Source: Bacteriovorax sp037444575 | Lineage (GTDB): Bacteria; Bdellovibrionota; Bacteriovoracia; Bacteriovoracales; Bacteriovoracaceae | DNA length: 64,000 bases | Direction: 5' to 3' | Assembly: GCA_037444575.1 (NCBI GenBank) | Contig: JBBIME010000003.1 | Location: 186,001 to 250,000, forward strand | Shown: positions 7,942-14,864 of the stretch, in pieces | How the letters are laid out: each line of letters begins with the position of its first letter | Numbering within the stretch: position 1 is the stretch's first letter | The notes under the pieces: generated by a model | Seen by the model: only the letters and a program-made list of their open reading frames with translations | The model's database searches: none | Told to the model about the DNA's origin: nothing | Program-made: the position numbers and the translations under genes

Positions 7942-7973
7942 GTGTTTTGTGAGAGGGCAAGAATCGTAAACAT
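7942..7973 (+). promoter_or_regulatory. GTGTTT-N20-AAACAC inverted repeat (copy D)
   Basis: Left arm GTGTTT (7942-7947), 20-nt spacer beginning TGTGAGAG, right arm AAACAT (7968-7973, one mismatch). Fourteen nt further on is TGTAAAGATTAC (7988-7999), a box found at the same distance from the copy at 10847-10878. It lies about 105 bp upstream of the gene at 8080. The rest of the 316-bp gap 7764-8079 holds only the terminator at 7890. Confidence 0.6.
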
Positions 7974-8079
7974 AAATGTGATTCTCATGTAAAGATTACA
8001 GGCGCTATGGTGAGTTTTTTTAGATCTGCTAAAGTTGATTTCATTAAGAAAACGGCACACTATCTATCAGGAGATGAAA

Positions 8080-8442
8080 ATGAAAAAAGCAATTTTAAGT
8101 GTATTATTAATGGCATTAACAGGCGTTGCGATGGCAGAGACAGATTTAACACTATATTCACTTGTTTTTCACAAGGCAGATTCTCGATGTAAAATTGAGG
8201 TTGTTACAGAATACAACCCGATACACATAAAAGATGAACTTACAATGAGAGCTAATTACATTCAGTTTATCGTGGATGGTAATATTGTATGGGAAAACGA
8301 CAGATATAATTACATATTCCATAAAAAAGTTGACGACATTAAAACTGATATTGTCTCTGGTGGTAATACTTTAGGCAACAGTAAGTTTAATAGAGAAGAT
8401 ATTAAAAAATTAGCTTCTGACTATCGTTGTGAAGATAAGTAA
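8080..8442 (+). CDS. small secreted two-cysteine protein, unknown function
   Basis: 120 residues. AGGAG at 8069-8073 sits six bases before the ATG at 8080; the ATG at 8074 directly abuts it and is too close. The signal peptide is MKKAILSVLLMALTGVAMA. The mature domain of about 100 residues has one cysteine near its start (RCKIEVV) and one at its end (YRCEDK), a layout shared by several proteins in this cluster. CKIEV resembles CKLEV in the broken protein at 5619-6548, so the two may be distant relatives. Inverted repeat copy D lies upstream, and a bidirectional terminator separates it from the convergent gene at 8518. Confidence 0.7.
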   Translation: MKKAILSVLLMALTGVAMAETDLTLYSLVFHKADSRCKIEVVTEYNPIHIKDELTMRANYIQFIVDGNIVWENDRYNYIFHKKVDDIKTDIVSGGNTLGNSKFNREDIKKLASDYRCEDK

Positions 8443-8482
8443 CAAAACGCTGAAAAGATAGATTTAATAACAAAGAAAAAAC

Positions 8483-8514
8483 AAGGGCCTCATTTAAAAG
8501 TGAGGCCCTTGGCG
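8483..8514. terminator. bidirectional intrinsic terminator
   Basis: AAGGGCCTCA (8483-8492) pairs with TGAGGCCCTT (8501-8510) across 8 nt. An A-rich stretch precedes it and GGCGTTTT follows. It lies between the convergent genes ending at 8442 and 8518. Confidence 0.8.
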
Positions 8515-8517
8515 TTT

Positions 8518-9015
8518 TCACTTCTCAGTAACAGTACTTCTTTTTGTCGAATTGCTATTTGTCGGTGCTTCACTCTCTTTAACGGCACCTCGTGATAGAT
8601 CTGTCACTTTAGCATCGTGATCACTCATTGGCGCCATTACCTTGGGAGCACCTTTAGCGATGACTTTGACACCATCTTTTAAGCTGCCAGTTATACTTTT
8701 CTTCACAATACTCACAAGCTTATCGTAATGATTGAATTCTTCACTGACCTTTGCTTCTTGTCTTTTTTGTTTGATATATTTTAGGACCGATTTTTTTTCT
8801 GCCAGACTTAATTTTTCAACTTTAAATGCAAAATCACTATAGTATTTTTCTACATCTTTAGAAGGAGAATTTTTTTCAGGAGTTTTGTAAGTTCGATAAG
8901 GGGTAAGCTCACCTTCGGCCCAGTCCTTGTTGAAATGGTCTTTTAATGCTCCTGCATTGGCGGCCACATGAAAAGTCATTATTCCAATAATTGCTAAGGT
9001 TTTAAGTTGCTTCAT
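8518..9015 (-). CDS. secreted Lys-rich protein with Ser/Thr tail, unknown function
   Basis: 165 residues. Signal peptide about 1-21 (ending AANA). The mature protein is strongly charged, with a helical Lys/Glu-rich centre (residues 60-110). The C-terminus is Ser/Thr/Asn-rich and ends STVTEK, resembling the ends TATQK and RATSK of the proteins at 3478 and 5619. There is no cysteine in the mature part, unlike its neighbours. An AGGAG ribosome site precedes the ATG. Inverted repeat copy E lies 62 bp upstream. Confidence 0.65.
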   Translation of the reverse strand: MKQLKTLAIIGIMTFHVAANAGALKDHFNKDWAEGELTPYRTYKTPEKNSPSKDVEKYYSDFAFKVEKLSLAEKKSVLKYIKQKRQEAKVSEEFNHYDKLVSIVKKSITGSLKDGVKVIAKGAPKVMAPMSDHDAKVTDLSRGAVKESEAPTNSNSTKRSTVTEK

Positions 9016-9077
9016 GTTCTGTCTCCTTATGCAACAACTTGTCGGTTCTGATGCTTAAAAACTAAAGCCGGACAAAG

Positions 9078-9109
9078 GTGTTTGGTCAAAAGGGCCGATA
9101 ACTAAACAC
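9078..9109 (-). promoter_or_regulatory. GTGTTT-N20-AAACAC inverted repeat (copy E)
   Basis: Perfect arms GTGTTT (9078-9083) and AAACAC (9104-9109) with a 20-nt spacer. It lies 62 bp before the start of the minus-strand gene ending at 9015. The inner flank TAACT next to AAACAC is shared with copies F and G. Confidence 0.6.
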
Positions 9110-9188
9110 TTTTGAAATACTACGGGCCCATTCAAGCAAACTTGGGGATGCAGTAAGACAAAAAAAGGAGGAAAGACCATTAAAGCTA

Positions 9189-9746
9189 TTACAGAATTAC
9201 ATCATAACATTTCATAAAAATATGGTAAGAGAGGCCATCGAATTCGTCTCCTACTGGAAAGTGAATTTGAATTTTTCGATCTCTTGAATTGGTAAGGTTA
9301 GATAAATGTAATGGCCCTATAAGATTTGACTTCTGTAAATCTGGTACGTCTTTCGCTCCTAATTCTTCAAGCAGTAGACTCACATAGAATTTTGGCAGAT
9401 TGGTCAATGTAATATCAAATTGCGATGGATTATAGAGTCCAACTTTTTCAATGCTGATGTTTTTTAGCATGACGTTCTTAAGGTCAACGTAGTTAAATTC
9501 TTTTTTACTCTCATCCCAATTGTTTGTAGATGCTTTAATGTCTTTGATCTTTAAGATTTCCGTTGATCCTCTAATCGAGACAGTGCTTATCTCCAGCTTA
9601 ATTCTACGTGGTAGTAACACTTGCTCATTGGATACAGATTCAACAGTGCCCCTGATATCGCAACTCAAAGTATTGCGTTCATATTCGTTTGCCATCGCAG
9701 AAAAGCTACTTATCAAGCTTAAAATTAGTATCAATAATGATTTCAT
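9189..9746 (-). CDS. secreted beta-rich two-cysteine protein, unknown function
   Basis: 185 residues. Signal peptide about 1-19 (ending SAMA). The mature protein looks beta-rich, with one cysteine at its start (LSCDIRGT) and one near the end (FMKCYDVIL), which suggests an end-to-end disulfide. It is third in a minus-strand run with the genes at 9778 and 10202 (gaps of 31 and 40 bp), so it is probably transcribed with them from the divergent promoter region at 10745-10956. Confidence 0.65.
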   Translation of the reverse strand: MKSLLILILSLISSFSAMANEYERNTLSCDIRGTVESVSNEQVLLPRRIKLEISTVSIRGSTEILKIKDIKASTNNWDESKKEFNYVDLKNVMLKNISIEKVGLYNPSQFDITLTNLPKFYVSLLLEELGAKDVPDLQKSNLIGPLHLSNLTNSRDRKIQIHFPVGDEFDGLSYHIFMKCYDVIL

Positions 9747-9777
9747 AAATAGTTCTAATCCTGTTCATCGAATTGCC

Positions 9778-10161
9778 TTACATATATCTTGTACAGTTCA
9801 TTTGACTGCGGTCATCCAATGTACCAGTAAATGTTCTGGGTCCGTTATCAATTACACTTTTTGGGAAGGCGATAATCACTAGATCGGATGCGCGATCAAC
9901 AATATAAGCAATATCGCGGTCATACTCAATCTCGGCTTTATCCGCAGCGACTCCTGAAGCTTCCGCGAAATAAAAACCTTTAATAGCAATGTCTAGGTTT
10001 ACATGATTATTCGAATTGGCCGTACAATGGTAATAAAAATTAACTCCTTTATCACCAACCGGATTTCCAACTTCTCCACCTTTCACAGAAGCAAAAGATG
10101 GAGTCGAAATTGCGGCACTTAATAAACCAGAAACAAGACAGCTTATTAATGTTCTCTTCAT
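9778..10161 (-). CDS. small secreted protein with GGEVGNPVG motif
   Basis: 127 residues. Signal peptide about 1-24 (ending SFA). The mature protein begins with KGGEVGNPVG, a motif also present in the lipoprotein at 10957 on the other side of the shared promoter region. One cysteine follows the motif (YHCTAN) and one is near the C-terminus (MNCTRYM). Second gene of a probable three-gene operon. Function unknown; the shared motif suggests both proteins belong to one family or bind one partner. Confidence 0.65.
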   Translation of the reverse strand: MKRTLISCLVSGLLSAAISTPSFASVKGGEVGNPVGDKGVNFYYHCTANSNNHVNLDIAIKGFYFAEASGVAADKAEIEYDRDIAYIVDRASDLVIIAFPKSVIDNGPRTFTGTLDDRSQMNCTRYM

Positions 10162-10201
10162 TTGAGCATTCCTTAGTTATTCTTTTACTTAATCAAACTC
10201 A

Positions 10202-10744
10202 TTAGTAACAAAGTTTATGTCTTGAATCGATTTTGCAAAGCTGAGTTACTTCTTTATTGAGGTTGGCCTGGATTTTTTGATTTTCAATTTCGGCCAATTT
10301 AACTTTTTCTGCAATCTCTTTAGCATCATTGATATTTATAAAATAGTTTAGACCCCCAACAGGAATCGCCACTACAGACGTAGCCGTTGTAAAACCAAAA
10401 ATTACATGAAGCATGTTTTCTAGATCACTAAATGCTACTCCTTTGCTTTCAAGCCTGCGAGCGATTGGACCACTTGCCAATGCAAGCACTGTTAGTCCTG
10501 CAGCTCCAAGGGCAAGAGTTATTTTTGCGTTCTTTTGTTTATTGGCCTTAATTATTTCTTCGGACAATTGTTTTCTTAAAGAAGCTAGTGCAACTTCATT
10601 TTTTGCGAGATCCGTTTTAATTTTCATAATTGAGTCTAGTCGATCGTATGAATCCTCAGTCAATAAATTTTCCGTTCTATTTTGTGCAGCAAAAGACGTA
10701 GAAACCATTAGTACCGTACAAATACAAGCAATTAGCTTTTTCAT
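10202..10744 (-). CDS. exported protein with coiled coil and two membrane segments, unknown function
   Basis: 180 residues from the ATG at 10744, which has GGGAGA just upstream; an in-frame ATG at 10756 lacks one. A signal peptide (about 1-19) is followed by a helical, charged stretch (residues ~30-70, coiled-coil-like). Two hydrophobic segments come next (LALGAAGLTVLALASG and FGFTTATSVVAIPVGG), then a second charged helix and a cysteine-containing end. First gene of the three-gene run 10744 to 9189. Inverted repeat copy F lies about 100 bp upstream. Function unknown. Confidence 0.6.
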   Translation of the reverse strand: MKKLIACICTVLMVSTSFAAQNRTENLLTEDSYDRLDSIMKIKTDLAKNEVALASLRKQLSEEIIKANKQKNAKITLALGAAGLTVLALASGPIARRLESKGVAFSDLENMLHVIFGFTTATSVVAIPVGGLNYFININDAKEIAEKVKLAEIENQKIQANLNKEVTQLCKIDSRHKLCY

Positions 10745-10846
10745 AAATTCTCCCATGAGTGTTGTGTTTGAGAGAGTGTAATCTATGGCAGAAAATAATC
10801 ATTAAAATTAAGGAACCCGGGTAATCTTTACAGGAATTCTCCATAA

Positions 10847-10878
10847 GTGTTTACTTAATCTTCTTAGTAACTAAACAC
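10847..10878. promoter_or_regulatory. GTGTTT-N20-AAACAC inverted repeat (copy F), divergent
   Basis: Perfect arms GTGTTT (10847-10852) and AAACAC (10873-10878) with a 20-nt spacer. The symmetry extends inward (GTTTACTTA against TAACTAAAC, one mismatch). It is central between divergent genes starting at 10744 (minus) and 10957 (plus), 102 and 78 bp away. On the minus-strand side TGTAAAGATTAC (10821-10832) lies exactly 14 nt away, as in copy D. Confidence 0.65.
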
Positions 10879-10956
10879 CTTTGGCCTTTTTCGGGTTAAG
10901 TTATTCAGCGTAAAGACGATAATCTTTGGGTGATACTAAGTTTTAGGAGATAGGTG

Positions 10957-11502
10957 ATGAAGAGATCAATTAAAGTACTACCAATAGTTTTGTCAGCATT
11001 ATTAGCCTCTTGCTCGTCTTATAATACACAAGGCAAGTTTATAGGCCAAAGAGAAACTGCAAGTAAGTTTGAAGGTGGCGAGGTTGGGAATCCTCTTGGA
11101 CGTGAGCAATTATCAGCTTTTGGTGGAATATCTCCAATCGCTACAAATATTGTTGGGCTTGAATGCAAAACAGCGCTTAGGGATCAAGATAATGTGTTTG
11201 ATTTATCATTTCGTCACGAGCCTCTGGCAGGAATTGTCGAAGCTAATAGTATAGAAGGAACGGTTGCAAAGAAATTAACGATTATCACTGATGTTGAAAA
11301 AGATGAAACTCTTATCATCTCTCAGAACGTAGGCGACAATTCAGGTTATGCTCAAGCAATTCGTTTTAAAACTAGAGATATCTTTGAATCATCTAAACCG
11401 TTTAAGGCACAGTATTCTAGCGGAGCTAAAAATGATTTGGCCGCAAATAGAGTTAAGGCAAAGCCTGTTCTTTGCAATGTTGCGAATGGATTTTTAAAAT
11501 AA
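10957..11502 (+). CDS. lipoprotein with GGEVGNPLG motif
   Basis: 181 residues from the ATG at 10957; GTG at 10954 is closer to the AGGAG and less likely. The N-terminus is a lipoprotein signal with lipobox LLASC, so it is probably anchored to the outer or inner membrane. Near residue 40 it has EGGEVGNPLG, matching the protein at 9778. A cysteine follows (LECKTA) and another is close to the end (VLCNVAN). It is divergent from the 10744-9189 operon across inverted repeat copy F, so the two sides are likely co-regulated. Function unknown. Confidence 0.7.
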   Translation: MKRSIKVLPIVLSALLASCSSYNTQGKFIGQRETASKFEGGEVGNPLGREQLSAFGGISPIATNIVGLECKTALRDQDNVFDLSFRHEPLAGIVEANSIEGTVAKKLTIITDVEKDETLIISQNVGDNSGYAQAIRFKTRDIFESSKPFKAQYSSGAKNDLAANRVKAKPVLCNVANGFLK

Positions 11503-11509
11503 TTGCTTT

Positions 11510-12307
11510 TTAAAGATCTCGGTCAAGGCGAAAGAGGGAAGTGGTCAGACAATAAACACTGTCGTGATCATCTCCTTCTTGAATATGAGCGGCAATATCA
11601 CGTCTGGCTTCTTTTAAAGCATTCTTCACATAATCTATTTCAGATTTTTTCATTCTAAGAACAACGGACGCGATATCTCTGGTGGATCTGTCATGTTCAG
11701 TAAATGAGTCAGTCAATTTTTTAAGTATTTGGGTTTGAAAGTGTTTTGCAGCTTCAGAAGGTGCAGTAGAAAGCACCACCAAATAATCATTAGACGGGCG
11801 CAATTTTCCATCGACCCTTTCCAATATTTCTAGCCGAATTAAACGATCAAGACCGGCCTCTGCTTCTTCTTCCGTTATCTGCAGTTTAGCAGCGATCCAA
11901 TAAGCATTTGCGCGAAATTCTTTGACGAGAGTCAACTCCATAATCGCCAGGTGATACCAGTCTTTGATAACTTGAAAAATATCAACTGAAACTGAGTTAT
12001 ATCTGGTCTCGTAACGACAAAGTTTCGCCTTTGCAATTTTCTGCTCAGTTTTACTGCGAGCGCAGTTAGCTTGAACTAACGTTTTAAAAAATTCTTTTTC
12101 ATCATCATTGAGTTTTAGCTTTGTAGAAATCATTTCTGCTTGAGCAGCTGAAAGTCCAGCTTTCTTGTTGAGCATTAGTGAAAGACTTGCAGGAGAAATA
12201 TCTAAATCGCGGGCAAAAGCGCGGATTGAATAATCAGAGTTTCTTTTAAGCCGAGAGCTATATTCATTTTGAATAATTTCAGAAAAATGCGAAGGAGTTT
12301 GTTCCAT
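11510..12307 (-). CDS. TIGR02147/DUF4423-family regulator
   Basis: 265 residues. Residues ~25-75 form a helix-turn-helix (SIRAFARDLDISPASLSLML). The middle has DWYHLAIMEL, then a second winged-helix-like part (ITEEEAEAGLDRLIRLEIL), and the end has DRSTRDIASVVLRM, all typical of this family, known mainly from Bdellovibrio and Fibrobacter. Family members are uncharacterised DNA-binding proteins. An inverted repeat of the cluster type (copy G) lies 62 bp before its start, so it may regulate itself and the secreted-protein genes that carry the same element; this is inference from location. Convergent with the lipoprotein gene at 10957, 7 bp apart. Confidence 0.85.
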   Translation of the reverse strand: MEQTPSHFSEIIQNEYSSRLKRNSDYSIRAFARDLDISPASLSLMLNKKAGLSAAQAEMISTKLKLNDDEKEFFKTLVQANCARSKTEQKIAKAKLCRYETRYNSVSVDIFQVIKDWYHLAIMELTLVKEFRANAYWIAAKLQITEEEAEAGLDRLIRLEILERVDGKLRPSNDYLVVLSTAPSEAAKHFQTQILKKLTDSFTEHDRSTRDIASVVLRMKKSEIDYVKNALKEARRDIAAHIQEGDDHDSVYCLTTSLFRLDRDL

Positions 12308-12368
12308 TGATAAATGCTATTATCAACATTTTTATATTACAAGTGATTATTTGGATCGCTTAATTGGT

Positions 12369-12400
12369 GTGTTTAGTTAACTCCTTCGTATAGTGAACAG
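12369..12400 (-). promoter_or_regulatory. GTGTTT-N20-AAACAC inverted repeat (copy G), upstream of the TIGR02147 gene
   Basis: Left arm GTGTTT (12369-12374), spacer of exactly 20 nt, right arm GAACAG (12395-12400, two mismatches). It is 62 bp before the start of the regulator gene. Its right flank (12401-12421) strongly resembles bases 20-40 of the window, which lead into the gene at 101, but here no plus-strand gene follows: the next feature is the nrd terminator. Confidence 0.55.
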
Positions 12401-12440
12401 TTTTATAGATTTATATCTTAAGATATTAAGAAATTTTCTC

Positions 12441-12474
12441 ATAAAAAAGGCCAGCATATGCTGGCCTTTTTTAT
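12441..12474 (-). terminator. perfect 34-bp palindromic terminator of nrdBA
   Basis: The 34 bases are fully self-complementary, with core AAAAGGCCAGCATATGCTGG flanked by A- and T-runs. It lies 26 bp after the nrdA stop on the minus strand and would also work from the plus side. Confidence 0.85.
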
Positions 12475-12499
12475 CCTGATTTTTCAAGTGCAAATCAAA

Positions 12500-14863
12500 T
12501 CACGATCCACACATTACACATGACTCTGGATTTTCTAGAGAACAAACCATTGCTGCTTTTTCTTCTTCAGCTGATTTTCTAACAGGTTCATTTTTTACAG
12601 TGAACTGAACAGCATTTACAGCTGCTCTTGTTCTTAAATAATACATTCCTGTTTTAAGACCTGCTTTCCAAGCATAGAAGTGCATTGATGATAGTTTTCC
12701 AAAGTTTGGATCTTCCATAAATACGTTAAGCGATTGACCTTGGTCGATATAAGGGCCACGACCTTGAGACATATCGATAACAGCTTTCTGCTTAATTTCC
12801 CAAACAGTTTTATAAAGCGCTTTTACTTCATCAGGAATAGAAGAAATGTTTTGAATTGAACCATTGCACGCAATGATTTCATTTCTCATTTTATCATTCC
12901 ATAGTCCCATCGCGATTAGATCGTTAACAAGAAATCTGTTAACTACAGCGAACTCTCCAGAGAGAACACGTCTAACATAAATGTTTGAAGTGATTGGTTC
13001 AAAACACTCGTTGTTTCCTAAAATTTGAGAAGTAGAAGCTGTAGGCATTGGAGCCACTAGAAGAGAGTTTCTAACACCATACATTTTTACGTCAGCTCTT
13101 AGAGCTTCCCAATCCCAGTTTCCTGAGTTTGGTTTTACGTTCCACATATCAAATTGGAACACGCCTTCAGAAATTGGAGATCCTGCATAAGTTGAATAAG
13201 GGCCATCTTTAATAGCTGCATCTTTAGAAGCTGTCACAGCTGCAAAGTAAATTGTCTCGAAGATGTCATTGTTCAATTTTAGAGCTTCCTTAGATTCAAA
13301 TGGAAGTCTCATTTCAAAGAACGTATCAGCTAGCCCTTGAACACCTAGACCGATTGGACGGTGGCGCATATTAGAGTTTTTAGCTTCTTGAACTGGATAA
13401 TAATTGATGTCGATAATGCGGTTTAGGTTAACCGTCATTTGATAAACTACATCATACAATTTTTTATGGTCGTATTTTGGTTTACCGTTTTCGATTTCAA
13501 CAAATCTGTTAAGAGCTACAGATGCCAGGTTACAAACAGCAACTTCATCAGGAGCTGTGTATTCAAGAATTTCTGTACAAAGGTTTGATGACTTAATTGT
13601 TCCAAGGTTTTTATGGTTAGATTTCTCATTAGCTGCATCTTTGTAGAGCATATAAGGAGAACCTGTTTCAATTTGAGATTCAAGCACAGCAAACCATATA
13701 TCTTGAGCGCGAACAGTTTTCTTTGCTAGACCTTTTTCTTCGTATGATTTGTAAAGTTCTTCAAATTTTTTGCCGAAGCAATCAGATAAGCCCGGAGCTT
13801 CATGTGGACAGAAAAGTGACCACATTCCATCTTCTTCAACTCGCTTCATGAATAGATCTGGGATCCAAAGAGCGTAGAAAAGATCGCGAGCTCTTTGCTC
13901 TTCTTTTCCTGTGTTCTTTTTCATCTCTAGGAAGTCAAAGATATCAGCATGCCATGGCTCTAGATAAACGGCGAAAGCACCTTTTCTCTTTCCGCCACCT
14001 TGGTCAACATATCTAGCTGTATCGTTAAATACTTTTAGCATTGGAACGATCCCGTTAGATGTTCCGTTAGTTCCCTTTATGAATGAACCTTTCGCTCTGA
14101 TGTTGTGGATAGATAAACCGATTCCACCAGCAGATTGAGAAATAAGGGCCGTTTGTTTTAATGTCTCATAAATCCCTTCAATCGAGTCATCCTTCATTGT
14201 TAGAAGGAAACAAGAAGAAAGTTGCGCCTTATTTGTTCCAGAGTTAAATAGAGTAGGTGAAGCGTGAGTGAAATATTTTTCGCTCATTAAATCATAAGTT
14301 TTAATGGCCGCTTCAATGTTATTTAGATGGATCCCTAGAGAAACTCTCATCAACATTTGTCCTGGGCGCTCAACGATCTTGTTATTCATCTTTAGCAGGT
14401 AAGATTTTTCAAGTGTCTTAAATCCAAAGTAGTCGTAGTTGAAATCGCGTTTATCAACAAGAGCTTTATCTAGTTGATGAGCGTTTTCCATAACAACGTC
14501 ATACAATTCTTTTGCAACTAATGGTGAATGCTCACCAGTAATTGGATTATTGTAGTTGTACATTGCTTTAATGTTTTCAGAAAAACATCCGCGTGTTTCT
14601 TTGTGAAGATTAGATACTGCAATTCTTCCTGCAAGAGTTGAATACTGAGGATGTTGAGTAGATAAATAAGCAGCTGTTTCAGCAGCTAATTGATCAAGTT
14701 CTTTTGTAGAAATCCCATCATAGATTCCTTCGATAACTTTTTTAGCGATCTTCATCGGATCAATAAATGATCTATCAAGATCAAAACATAGTTGCTCAAT
14801 TCTTTCTGTGATTTTGTCGAATTTAATCGGCTCTCTCTCGCCACTTCGTGTGATGACGTACAT
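12500..14863 (-). CDS. nrdA: ribonucleoside-diphosphate reductase alpha subunit, class Ia
   Basis: 787 residues, the usual length. It reduces ribonucleoside diphosphates to deoxyribonucleotides together with NrdB. An ATP-cone allosteric domain is at residues 1-90. The redox cysteines are C218 (SSCFLL) and C444 (AVCNLA). The active-site triad N427-C429-E431 lies in SNLCTEI. The radical-transfer tyrosines are Y741-Y742 (MYYLRTR). The C-terminal thioredoxin-reducible pair is C782/C785 (SCVMCGS). The start lies one base after the nrdB stop with GGAG inside nrdB, so the two are translationally coupled. Confidence 0.97.
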   Translation of the reverse strand: MYVITRSGEREPIKFDKITERIEQLCFDLDRSFIDPMKIAKKVIEGIYDGISTKELDQLAAETAAYLSTQHPQYSTLAGRIAVSNLHKETRGCFSENIKAMYNYNNPITGEHSPLVAKELYDVVMENAHQLDKALVDKRDFNYDYFGFKTLEKSYLLKMNNKIVERPGQMLMRVSLGIHLNNIEAAIKTYDLMSEKYFTHASPTLFNSGTNKAQLSSCFLLTMKDDSIEGIYETLKQTALISQSAGGIGLSIHNIRAKGSFIKGTNGTSNGIVPMLKVFNDTARYVDQGGGKRKGAFAVYLEPWHADIFDFLEMKKNTGKEEQRARDLFYALWIPDLFMKRVEEDGMWSLFCPHEAPGLSDCFGKKFEELYKSYEEKGLAKKTVRAQDIWFAVLESQIETGSPYMLYKDAANEKSNHKNLGTIKSSNLCTEILEYTAPDEVAVCNLASVALNRFVEIENGKPKYDHKKLYDVVYQMTVNLNRIIDINYYPVQEAKNSNMRHRPIGLGVQGLADTFFEMRLPFESKEALKLNNDIFETIYFAAVTASKDAAIKDGPYSTYAGSPISEGVFQFDMWNVKPNSGNWDWEALRADVKMYGVRNSLLVAPMPTASTSQILGNNECFEPITSNIYVRRVLSGEFAVVNRFLVNDLIAMGLWNDKMRNEIIACNGSIQNISSIPDEVKALYKTVWEIKQKAVIDMSQGRGPYIDQGQSLNVFMEDPNFGKLSSMHFYAWKAGLKTGMYYLRTRAAVNAVQFTVKNEPVRKSAEEEKAAMVCSLENPESCVMCGS

Positions 14864-14864
14864 A

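Noticed and set aside
9094..9101. GCCGATAA as a FliA -10 element
   Set aside because: Points away from the genes and lies in the variable spacer of operator copy E; no -35 at the right distance.
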